Of a stretch of DNA of 64,000 nt, positions 17,288 to 24,457 are shown one piece after another. Below the pieces are notes generated by a model. It was given only the letters and a program-made list of their open reading frames with translations, was not told the DNA's origin and ran no database searches. The DNA is taken from assembly GCF_014851585.1 (NCBI RefSeq), contig NZ_JACVAB010000008.1, forward strand, positions 186,001 to 250,000, written 5' to 3'. The translations under genes and the position numbers were made by a program. Numbering within the stretch: the first letter of the stretch is position 1; each line of letters opens with the position of its first letter. Source of the stretch: Agrobacterium sp. AGB01. GTDB taxonomy: Bacteria > Pseudomonadota > Alphaproteobacteria > Rhizobiales > Rhizobiaceae.

Positions 17288-17898
17288 GCGTCTTCATCCT
17301 CAATCAAAGGATCCTGTTCGGGCGCAGCCGCAGCTATTGCCGAAAGTTTGTCCGCGATTTCTACGCCGACATCGAAGGCAATCTGGCGCATCAGCACACG
17401 GACGCCGTGAACACCCTCTTTCGAGACCGCCATTGCGATATCGTCTGAGCGATTTGGTAAGCGCTTCAAGATCGATTGGATTTCGACGCCAATCACCGTG
17501 AGCGCTTGTTCGTTTTTATCCTTGCGGATGAGCTGCCCACAGTCTTCCTGGTGGCGAATGCGCTCGCGACCAACCTTCAGCCATTCTGACTGGCGCCGGG
17601 CCTCTTCGAAACTGTCCTCAACACGTATCGGAGTTGATGAACCTCGACCTGTGGGGCGTCCATCCTCGGAACGGAGCGGCGCCACAGCCTTGGCAGGGTT
17701 CGTAAAACTCTGCCGGAAGTGGTCGTAATGCGCCAGTGAGATCCGAATGATCTGGCCTTGCTGGCCCCGCTCTACCGGCGTGTCCGGCCTCTCGTCAATG
17801 AGCTTGCGGATCGCCTTTGAGACAGCCTGCTTTGTAACGTTATCTCTTTCCGCAATCTGCGTGGCCGATGCCATGACCAGATTTTCTTGATCCGTCAT
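17284..17898 (-). CDS. Terminase small subunit (Nu1-like)
   Basis: A 204-residue protein preceding the large subunit gene with a 4-nt overlap. The N-terminus is a helix-turn-helix (MASATQIAERDNVTKQAVSK, then AIRKLIDE), which in small terminase subunits binds the packaging site. The middle is charged and helical, suitable for oligomerisation, and the acidic C-terminal tail (EQDPLIEDEDA) could contact the large subunit. GAGG lies about 5 bases before the start ATG. The repeat array just upstream is a candidate binding site. Confidence 0.85.
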   Translation of the reverse strand: MTDQENLVMASATQIAERDNVTKQAVSKAIRKLIDERPDTPVERGQQGQIIRISLAHYDHFRQSFTNPAKAVAPLRSEDGRPTGRGSSTPIRVEDSFEEARRQSEWLKVGRERIRHQEDCGQLIRKDKNEQALTVIGVEIQSILKRLPNRSDDIAMAVSKEGVHGVRVLMRQIAFDVGVEIADKLSAIAAAAPEQDPLIEDEDA

Positions 17899-17899
17899 A

Positions 17900-17969
17900 C
17901 GACAACCTCACAGCATCCTTTCGACAACCGCGACAACCAGAACCGACAACCCCGACAACCGCGACAACC
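17900..17969. repeat. Six CGACAACC direct repeats upstream of the terminase
   Basis: Exact CGACAACC copies start at 17900, 17922, 17931, 17944, 17953 and 17962 (spacings 22, 9, 13, 9, 9). They fill the leader of the small terminase gene. Regular spacing and identity suggest a protein-binding array; the small terminase HTH protein encoded next door is the obvious candidate, as with R sites of lambda cosB. Confidence 0.8.
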
Positions 17970-18039
17970 CAATATTTTTAGCCATGTGACTGACAGGAAT
18001 TCGGGGTCGCCTCGCCCCGCAGGAGGTCGGAAAGATGTA

Positions 18040-18091
18040 CGGTCCCTTGACCCGGGGGGTGGGGGTGCTCCCCGCCCGACCCGGCACCCCG
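18040..18091. other. GC-rich segment, candidate cos or packaging start
   Basis: A segment of long G and C runs (G6 and G5 runs at about 18053-18065, then CCCC-rich sequence to 18090) lies between the repeat array and the gpZ-like gene. GpA-type phages have GC-rich cohesive ends next to the small terminase gene. This is a positional inference; no nick site is defined by the sequence alone. Confidence 0.35.
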
Positions 18092-18092
18092 G

Positions 18093-18629
18093 TCATCGAG
18101 GTAGCAGCCTATCGATCTCATGAAGCACTCGCGGCGCGAGGTGATCCTCGATCAGTTCGGCAAGCACCGTCAGGTAGACATCCGGGTTGTTGGTCACATC
18201 GTGTGCCGGGTTGGGTCCGTATAGCTCCCTGATTGGAAGCCTTGCCGACCCTACCCGTTTCATCACACCGCTATGGCCTGATCCCATCTTGGCGATAAAG
18301 GCCGATTTGTAAGATCCCCTTAGCCGTACCCGCACACCCGATTTTGTTTGCGTCGCGCCCAACTTGTAAAGGCTGATCCACCCTGACTTTTCGATGACTT
18401 CAATCGTGTTGCTGCCAGCGTTGAAACGGGCGGTGGTAATCTCCCTCACCTGCTTCGGTGAAAGCTTCACGCGCTCGGCAGACCGCTTGACCACTCGTGT
18501 CCGGGCCATATCGCGCATTCTGCTCATGGCACGAGCCATAGCCTTTGTCCTGATATTACCAGGAAGGCGACTGATTGCCCGCCCAAGAGCCTGAAGCTCC
18601 GATGTGTCGAAGGTCAATTCAGCAGTCAT
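18093..18629 (-). CDS. Minor tail protein Z-like (lambda gpZ family)
   Basis: A 178-residue basic protein with the gpZ pattern: helical N-terminus (ALGRAISRLPGNIRTKAMAR), SKLV-like KLSPKQVREITTARF, a beta segment, and the PIRELYGPNPAHDV motif near the C-terminus, typical of these tail completion proteins. The frame is open to 18725, but the first 100 bases would translate a terminator hairpin, so ATG 18629 is chosen. The place is odd: first gene of the morphogenesis operon, before the terminase, not among the tail genes. It may have been moved as a unit. Confidence 0.75.
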   Translation of the reverse strand: MTAELTFDTSELQALGRAISRLPGNIRTKAMARAMSRMRDMARTRVVKRSAERVKLSPKQVREITTARFNAGSNTIEVIEKSGWISLYKLGATQTKSGVRVRLRGSYKSAFIAKMGSGHSGVMKRVGSARLPIRELYGPNPAHDVTNNPDVYLTVLAELIEDHLAPRVLHEIDRLLPR

Positions 18630-18665
18630 TCGCCGCGCGGTTACATGACCGCCTCCATTGCTGGC

Positions 18666-18702
18666 AACAAAAAACCCGCGCCGGTGATCCGATGCGGGTT
18701 TT
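18666..18702 (-). terminator. Rho-independent terminator
   Basis: Inverted repeat AAAACCCGC (18671-18679) and GCGGGTTTT (18694-18702) with a 14-nt loop. Read on the minus strand it ends in a T-rich tract, so it would stop transcription from the gene ending at 18776 before the morphogenesis genes. Confidence 0.85.
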
Positions 18703-18775
18703 CCAATCTTTTTTACTGTGACCAAGATATGTCAACCAACTGCCGCATTTCAAGGCGGTGAAAACAACATTTATA

Positions 18776-19570
18776 TTACGCCATTTCAACGGCTTGCGCG
18801 TTTTTCATTTGGTTGCTGAAAGCCACCCACGGCTGGCGATTGGGCGAAAAACAAATCAGTTCGTGGGCCGAAAGGCGCCCCTCAAGTGTCTCATGAAGCA
18901 CAAACAGACCATCCTGCCACAGTTGCCAGTCCAATCTGGCCTGAATGGCAGACAGGATCGGCGTTTTCATTTCCATTTTGTGATAAGCGTTGCGGTGTGG
19001 ACGCTGACGCTTTGCGTCGTAACCATCCGCCTCGTAACGATATGCGCGGCCAAATGCGTCTTTTGCGGATCTGGTGACAAACCAGGCATCCTTGCCGCGC
19101 TTCTGCACCGGTCCAACCAAAGGCTCTTCCGCTTTCCAATCCGGGCCGCGACCCAAAACGGCATGCGTGATCATCAGACTGCAGATATGTTTGCCCGCGA
19201 GACGTTCTCCCTTGAGACGCAATGTCGAAAGTTCACGCTGAACCTCGGCCGCAACCAACCCGTGATCATCTGACCATTCTGGAAACGGGTTCCAGCCTTC
19301 CGCGATATCGAAAGCACCACGCTTGGCGAGCGCGCGAACTGCATCGCCCACCATGATGGCGTCAGTGCTCGGTTCACCTTCGTCATCGTAAGTCGGAATG
19401 ACGCCGTACACATTCGGTGTGCGATCAATCAGCGTGCCCAGTTCACTGTAGGCAGAGACCTTCAAGAAGCTCGATGAAAGCGCGCCAGAACCGACGTCAC
19501 CGCCACCAATTTTGCACAATTCCTGTGTGAACGCCCAGGTCAACAATTTTTCAATGGTAATTTTCTTCAT
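18776..19570 (-). CDS. Conserved-looking phage protein of unknown function
   Basis: A 264-residue protein between the repeat-rich intergenic region and a terminator, probably a single-gene transcript or the end of the replication operon. It begins MKKITIEKLLTWAFTQELCK and has short motifs (AGKHICSLMITHAVLGRGPDW; ARLDWQLWQDGLFVLHETL) that look like a conserved domain, with no signal peptide or membrane segment. I do not recognise the family. The position next to the putative origin could suggest a role in replication or in the switch to late expression, but this is a guess. Confidence 0.75.
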   Translation of the reverse strand: MKKITIEKLLTWAFTQELCKIGGGDVGSGALSSSFLKVSAYSELGTLIDRTPNVYGVIPTYDDEGEPSTDAIMVGDAVRALAKRGAFDIAEGWNPFPEWSDDHGLVAAEVQRELSTLRLKGERLAGKHICSLMITHAVLGRGPDWKAEEPLVGPVQKRGKDAWFVTRSAKDAFGRAYRYEADGYDAKRQRPHRNAYHKMEMKTPILSAIQARLDWQLWQDGLFVLHETLEGRLSAHELICFSPNRQPWVAFSNQMKNAQAVEMA

Positions 19571-19593
19571 CTCATAGCCTTTCGGGGCGTTTT

Positions 19594-19957
19594 GGACACT
19601 TAGGACAGAAAGAGGAATTGAAATGGACAGATAAATGGACAGGTAGAGTTCGAAAAGAACAACAAAATCAACACTTGGACAGATTGGACAGATAATTCCA
19701 AGGTTTACATGATGCGACCAAACAGATTTTCGTCATGCATCCTTCGATGTCAGGAAATACGCGTAAGCGCATGCGCATCATGGAAAACCGGGATTTTGCT
19801 GTCCTAGCTGTCCAACGTTCATAACGATTTGAAGTTGTTTGCGTTTTCGCTTTGTGGCGCGCGGCGCTTGCTGTCCGCGATGGACTGCTATCTGTCCTAG
19901 CTGTCCGCCCCGGACCCCTCGAATGGACCGGAAAGACAGATGCAGAGCAACCTGTCC
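19594..19957. other. Putative replication origin: two opposed arrays of GGACAG
   Basis: The 420-bp gap between 19571 and 19990 holds no convincing gene. Its left part has GGACA or TGGACAG at 19594, 19603, 19624, 19636, 19676 and 19685; its right part has the reverse complement CTGTCC at 19799, 19808, 19871, 19892, 19901 and 19952. A perfect palindrome GCGCATGCGC (19767-19776) lies in the central 107 bp free of repeats. It borders the primase-helicase gene. Iterons in opposite orientation around a centre fit an origin or a large operator; function is inferred. Confidence 0.55.
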
Positions 19958-19990
19958 TGTGTGTACGACGAAGGGTCCGGGTGTCAAGCA

Positions 19991-21805
19991 TCAAAACTCC
20001 TGCGGGAATGGTTCGTTGTCGTCGAAGCGGCCTGCGGGCGGCGTGCCGACATCTGGCTTGCCATCAAACTCCTCGCGGATCCTGATACCTGAATAGAAGG
20101 TGCCGTTGGAACGCAATCGTTGGAATTGCTTCATCGTGCCCTCAGGGCTCTTCCATGTCTTGCGCGTCTGGTCGGGCAGTCGGCGTGAGAATGTTGCCTG
20201 CCTGATATCGGCAAGGCCTTCACGCTTGGCGTAGCGGACATAGCCGTTGTAGAGGTCTTCCGGGCTCTCTCGATCATTATCATCGCCCGTGACATGGCAG
20301 GCGTTGCGCAGGAACGCACCGATCGGATCACTTTCCTCTCGGTATTCAGCTGTAGCCGCCCTCACCCCGTCTGGCACCCGCAAGCCATGTTGCAGGTATT
20401 CGAGCGCACCGGCTACCATCCAGCGGAATATGCCCTCACGTTCAGTCGACAGCAGCTTTTCCTTTAGCGTCTTGTCGACTTCCTCTTCAGGGATCTGGAT
20501 TTCCCACGGCACCAGGTGAACACGGCGCCAGATACCATCCGAGTCATCCTTAATGATCGGCTTGTGATTACCCGACAGGATGATCTTGAACTGCGGTATG
20601 AGTTCGAAAAAGTCCTGATGTAGACGCCGGACGGCGATTGGTTCGCCACCTGTCAGGGTCTTGATCAGCGCATCCTTCAGGTGAACGCCCATTTCCGGCT
20701 CACTGGCGGCGACAAGGCGCGCTCCTGGCAGGCGCGCCAGATCTGGCGTTGCTTCCGCGCCACCACGCTTGCTGTCGCCAGCAAAACTATCGATCGACAT
20801 TGAAATGGCATAATCGCCAAGAATTTCGACCATGATGTCAACAAAAGTGGATTTGCCGTTTCGGCCGGCGCCATAAAAGAACAACAGGCATTGCTCACCA
20901 GTCAGGCCCAGCAGGCAGTAACCGAGATATCTCTGCAGGAATGAGCGATAGTCTGGCGATGGCATCACCCGTTGCAGAAACTGCTCGAACATCGGCGCCG
21001 TGGCTTCGTTGCGGAATTGCGCATCCGAGAGCTTTGAGATCAGGTCTGACGGCCTGTGTTGATCCACTCGGATCTGCCACTTTCCGGTACCGCCCACCTC
21101 CGAGCAGAAAAAGCGCAGCGTGCCTGTCTGGCAATTCAGCGCAAGTAAATCGCGGTTGAGGTCCGATACATCCAACGAGCAATAGGGCGCAGCTTCCTGC
21201 AACATGTTATTGATCTTTGAGGTGCCGGCCGCCTGTTTCGCATGGGCGTGGCGTGATGAGATCCGGCCAGAGCGATCTTTCTCAACCCGGTCCATCTTTT
21301 CAATTTCAGCCTGCAGTCGCTCATATCCAGCGAGCTTGTCCGCATCCCACGACTTGTCAGATTTGCCGAGTTTTTTGATCTCGTCCCGGGCAATCTTGCC
21401 GGCGGCGATCTTTGCTTGTTCTTCCTCGGAGCAATCAAGGCGCACGGCCTCATCATCGATGTGCTCTGCCGTGCGGTGGGCAAACCTGCGAACCACAGCG
21501 CCTGACGCATCCTCCAGCCATCTCTTGCCGTCATAGCCATGCCAGCCGATGTGGGTTACATGGCGGATACGCTCGCCGAAGCGGATCAGCAATCTGTTTG
21601 CGTTGCCGATATCTGTCTCAGGCTGTTCGGAGCATTCCTCTAAAATCTCTTCCGCCGAAAGCTGAAGGACATCTTCATCGTCTGATGGCTCAACAACCGG
21701 CAAAGGGTCCGGGTTCGCGTCATACTGACGCCGCTGCTGGGTAGCGAGTGCCATCATGCGGGCGACCTGGTCTGGTATGCCCGATTTCATTTTCTGCTTT
21801 TCCAT
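19991..21805 (-). CDS. P4-type primase/D5-like helicase
   Basis: A 604-residue replication protein. The C-terminal half is an SF3-type AAA helicase: Walker A GAGRNGKST, Walker B region LVAASEPEMG, and FKIILSGNHKPIIKDDSDGIWRR, the D5/P4 signature with sensor asparagine and arginine finger. The N-terminal half corresponds to the D5_N linker; the catalytic primase core seems to be supplied by the upstream zinc-finger/TOPRIM protein. Start ATG 21805 overlaps the stop of the small membrane protein (TGATG); a TTG at 21808 precedes it. Confidence 0.92.
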   Translation of the reverse strand: MEKQKMKSGIPDQVARMMALATQQRRQYDANPDPLPVVEPSDDEDVLQLSAEEILEECSEQPETDIGNANRLLIRFGERIRHVTHIGWHGYDGKRWLEDASGAVVRRFAHRTAEHIDDEAVRLDCSEEEQAKIAAGKIARDEIKKLGKSDKSWDADKLAGYERLQAEIEKMDRVEKDRSGRISSRHAHAKQAAGTSKINNMLQEAAPYCSLDVSDLNRDLLALNCQTGTLRFFCSEVGGTGKWQIRVDQHRPSDLISKLSDAQFRNEATAPMFEQFLQRVMPSPDYRSFLQRYLGYCLLGLTGEQCLLFFYGAGRNGKSTFVDIMVEILGDYAISMSIDSFAGDSKRGGAEATPDLARLPGARLVAASEPEMGVHLKDALIKTLTGGEPIAVRRLHQDFFELIPQFKIILSGNHKPIIKDDSDGIWRRVHLVPWEIQIPEEEVDKTLKEKLLSTEREGIFRWMVAGALEYLQHGLRVPDGVRAATAEYREESDPIGAFLRNACHVTGDDNDRESPEDLYNGYVRYAKREGLADIRQATFSRRLPDQTRKTWKSPEGTMKQFQRLRSNGTFYSGIRIREEFDGKPDVGTPPAGRFDDNEPFPQEF

Positions 21806-21984
21806 CAACGTTCAATCCACCAAGACTTAAGAAGATGGTCGAACAACATCGCTGACAGTAATCCGATGGCAAAAATAACAAATAAGCCCGTCCAGAAACC
21901 TAGTAAGTTGTCGTCAATTCGGACCATGATGCAGGCCGGAATGAAGCTGCTTAAATACAGTGCGCGTCGTTTCCATTTATTCAT
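21805..21984 (-). CDS. Small membrane protein coupled between primase and helicase genes
   Basis: A 59-residue frame starting at ATG 21984, which overlaps the primase stop as ATGA, and ending TGA 21807-21805, which overlaps the helicase ATG as TGATG. It fills the gap between the two genes exactly. A basic N-terminus (MNKWKRR) is followed by two hydrophobic stretches, about residues 9-20 and 29-47 (FWTGLFVIFAIGLLSAMLF), so it likely sits in the inner membrane. The perfect coupling argues that it is real. Function unknown. Confidence 0.75.
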   Translation of the reverse strand: MNKWKRRALYLSSFIPACIMVRIDDNLLGFWTGLFVIFAIGLLSAMLFDHLLKSWWIER

Positions 21985-23237
21985 TGGTTGGCTTCCCCCT
22001 GCGAAAGTTTGGCAAACAGGCTGGCGAAATCCTCGCCTTCCGGTGGCCAGAATGGTGTGATAGTGCGGCCAGCGGCATCAAGGCGCGCACAGGCGCGGCT
22101 AATGGCAGCTGCCGTGAAAATGAACTCGCTATCGCCGTCGACCAGAATGAGCAGGTCGTCGACGTGGTCTGGCACCTGAAGAGCATCACCTGGCGCCTGA
22201 TCTGCCTTTGGCAGTGGACCTGGTATCTTCTGAAACTGGTTGTTGCCGAGTTTGATGGTCGGATGACGAAACGCCGATGATGGATCGGCCGGGCCAGCCA
22301 GGTTGCCGAGATCGCCGCTCGCGCAATAGAACGTGTGGCTATCCCAGCCTTCAGCGGCGGCATAGGCGCAAACGGTCTCAATCCCCTCACCGATCACCCA
22401 TCGTGCCGCCGACATGGTGCCGAACACCGGAATGACGGACCCCTTCTTTGTGCCGCGCATCTTTTTGGTTGGCAGGCGATTGCCATTGCCATCTGCGCCG
22501 ATATCCGGACGGTAATTGAAGCCAGGACCGGCCGAGATGTCGATCCATGTCTCATGGCAACCCGTCACAGTTCCATCCATCAACATGAATGGCGCAATCA
22601 TCGCCGGTCCCTGCCAGGGGCTGGTTTTGCGTCCGAGCTCGTCCGTGCCGTGCCAATAGGAATGGTCGGGCGCGAAACGAATGTAATCGTGAATGGCCGG
22701 ATGCGGCTCAAAACCGGTGCGCAGCGCCAAGTAGCGGCGCAGCGCCTCACCTGCTGTCAAACCAGCGCTCCGCAAATCAATCGCGTGCTGGTAGATGCCG
22801 CGCGCTTTGCCAACCTCGATCTCACGGAAACGGTTTTCCTCGGCCTGCTTCTGCTGGAATTTGCGTTCGTTCTCGGCCTTGATGGCGGCTATACGTTCAA
22901 GCCGCGATTGCCGCTGCTCGTCCGTTTCACGCTCGCCACCCTCGGGAATATCTTCACCAAGAGCCGCAGCGCAGGCCTCCAGAAATCCAGCCCGGTCACG
23001 CACATCGAGATTGTGGACATGTGCCATCAGGGCGATACCGTCCCGGCCACCGCCACAATTGCGGCAGTTGTAGACGTTCTTGGTGCCGTTGATAGAGAAC
23101 CGATCTTTACCACCGCAGCGCGGGCAAGCGCCGGTATACTCATTGCGGCCAAGCTTTATGCCGAGCCTGTCGGCGGCTTCGGACACGGTGACATTACGTG
23201 CCTTTTCAACGAACTCTTCGATTGCCGGATTACTCAT
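21981..23237 (-). CDS. DNA primase with CHC2-type zinc finger and TOPRIM domain
   Basis: A 418-residue primase. Residues about 35-70 form a zinc finger (CPRCGG, then CRNCGGG), the DNA-binding module of DnaG-type and P4-type primases. The middle resembles the DUF7146 linker (LRSAGLTAGEALRRYLALR). The C-terminal third has the TOPRIM pattern: GEGIETVCAY, where the glutamate is catalytic, and LLILVDGD with the acidic pair. ATG 23237 is preferred since GAGG lies six bases ahead; a GTG at 23249 overlaps the upstream stop. Confidence 0.88.
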   Translation of the reverse strand: MSNPAIEEFVEKARNVTVSEAADRLGIKLGRNEYTGACPRCGGKDRFSINGTKNVYNCRNCGGGRDGIALMAHVHNLDVRDRAGFLEACAAALGEDIPEGGERETDEQRQSRLERIAAIKAENERKFQQKQAEENRFREIEVGKARGIYQHAIDLRSAGLTAGEALRRYLALRTGFEPHPAIHDYIRFAPDHSYWHGTDELGRKTSPWQGPAMIAPFMLMDGTVTGCHETWIDISAGPGFNYRPDIGADGNGNRLPTKKMRGTKKGSVIPVFGTMSAARWVIGEGIETVCAYAAAEGWDSHTFYCASGDLGNLAGPADPSSAFRHPTIKLGNNQFQKIPGPLPKADQAPGDALQVPDHVDDLLILVDGDSEFIFTAAAISRACARLDAAGRTITPFWPPEGEDFASLFAKLSQGEANQ

Positions 23238-23245
23238 CACGGTCC

Positions 23246-24457
23246 TCACACTAAGAGTAGCTGAATTGAGCCATCAGCAAATATTGAAGGCATAGGAGTG
23301 TCAGCAACCGGCTCATCACCATCCCAACCTTGAGGCCACGTCTGATCCGCTATCAATTGACCAATACGCAGTTCTTCTTCGTCATTGAGAATATCTATCC
23401 GAGGTCTGCAAAGACGGTCAGCGTCGGTGTTTATTTGCGATTGTATTGCTAGAATGCGCTCTAGACCCATTCGACGAGCATCGAAGGTCAAAGGCCCCAT
23501 TCTCTGTGGGTTGGCTGCAACGGCCCCACTACGCAACCGTTCGACACCCGGTTTTCGGAGCCGGTTCTGTGGAAGTCTGAGCTCTCTATAAAGGGGTTTT
23601 AGTCTCAACAATGGCGCCAGATACGCCCATTCTGGCATGGCGACTATGGTCATTAGCGCCATGTCTTTGGAAGCCAAAGGGCAACCAGCGCAACCGGTCC
23701 TGGCGTTCTTTTCCTCGGCCTCATCACCGCCATATGCGTCTGCAATCGAACGGGTGTCCCATCCGCCGTATTCAGACAGCGGCGCATAGAATTTTAGCCA
23801 ATCCCACACGTTGCAAACACGCCAATGAAGTAGGGGAGCCAGTGTCGCAATCCGCCCACGAATACCTTTTGCTTGAGGCAACACCTGCTGGTACCAACCC
23901 TGGCCACACTCAGCGCCGTCTTTTCCACACGACATAACGATACGCTGGTCACGGATCGCACTTTCGCCCTGACGGACACCGGTGATCATCAGAATGTTGC
24001 CGTCCAGTTCATTGATGCGGCGCTCTAACGCTTCTGTCATCGGATCAATTTTGATCTGGCGAGTACACCAGCGAAGGGTATTATTGTTTGGAGGCGGAAC
24101 GCCGCGCCCCAGAATGTAAACAAGGAACCTTTTGTCGAGCGGCGCGCGCACCACTTCGCAATTTATACCCCGTTGAGCCATCTGTTTCATGATACGTTCC
24201 GCAGCGATCGCAAGCGGCGGAAGCTCCATTCGGGTATCAGCATAAAAAACAGAAAGTGACTTAGGAGGCGAAAGCTTCCCTACGTCGATGAGGTGCAGAA
24301 TAACCGTCAACGTCGCGCTGCTGTCCTTGCCTCCGGACCAAGCTATGCCCCAGTGATCGTGTGATGAGCCATAAGCCTGCATTGACTGAAGTGTCATCTC
24401 CATAGCGTCATCGTATACAAGACGTTTTGCACCTTCGAACAAAGTTGGCTGGATCAT
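23246..24457 (-). CDS. DndC-like PP-loop protein (PAPS reductase family)
   Basis: A 403-residue ATP-pyrophosphatase-fold protein. The PP-loop SGGKDS is at residues 41-46; LRWCT (128-132), GVRQGES (160-166) and TGCAGCP (254-260) follow. This order and the Cys set (C131, C256, C259 and one of C177/C184) match DndC, the Fe-S enzyme that activates sulfur for DNA phosphorothioation, more than assimilatory PAPS reductases. No DndA, B, D or E gene is seen nearby. It overlaps the C5 methyltransferase gene by 4 nt, so a role in DNA modification is likely; another thiolation role cannot be excluded. Confidence 0.75.
   Translation of the reverse strand: MIQPTLFEGAKRLVYDDAMEMTLQSMQAYGSSHDHWGIAWSGGKDSSATLTVILHLIDVGKLSPPKSLSVFYADTRMELPPLAIAAERIMKQMAQRGINCEVVRAPLDKRFLVYILGRGVPPPNNNTLRWCTRQIKIDPMTEALERRINELDGNILMITGVRQGESAIRDQRIVMSCGKDGAECGQGWYQQVLPQAKGIRGRIATLAPLLHWRVCNVWDWLKFYAPLSEYGGWDTRSIADAYGGDEAEEKNARTGCAGCPLASKDMALMTIVAMPEWAYLAPLLRLKPLYRELRLPQNRLRKPGVERLRSGAVAANPQRMGPLTFDARRMGLERILAIQSQINTDADRLCRPRIDILNDEEELRIGQLIADQTWPQGWDGDEPVADTPMPSIFADGSIQLLLV

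Noticed and set aside
17900..17969. CGACAACC repeats as a CRISPR array
   Set aside because: Units are only 8 bp with 1-14 bp between them; no spacers and no cas genes.
19594..19957. GGACAG arrays as CRISPR or as a coding repeat
   Set aside because: Units are too short, irregularly spaced and in both orientations; the frames through them have no protein features.
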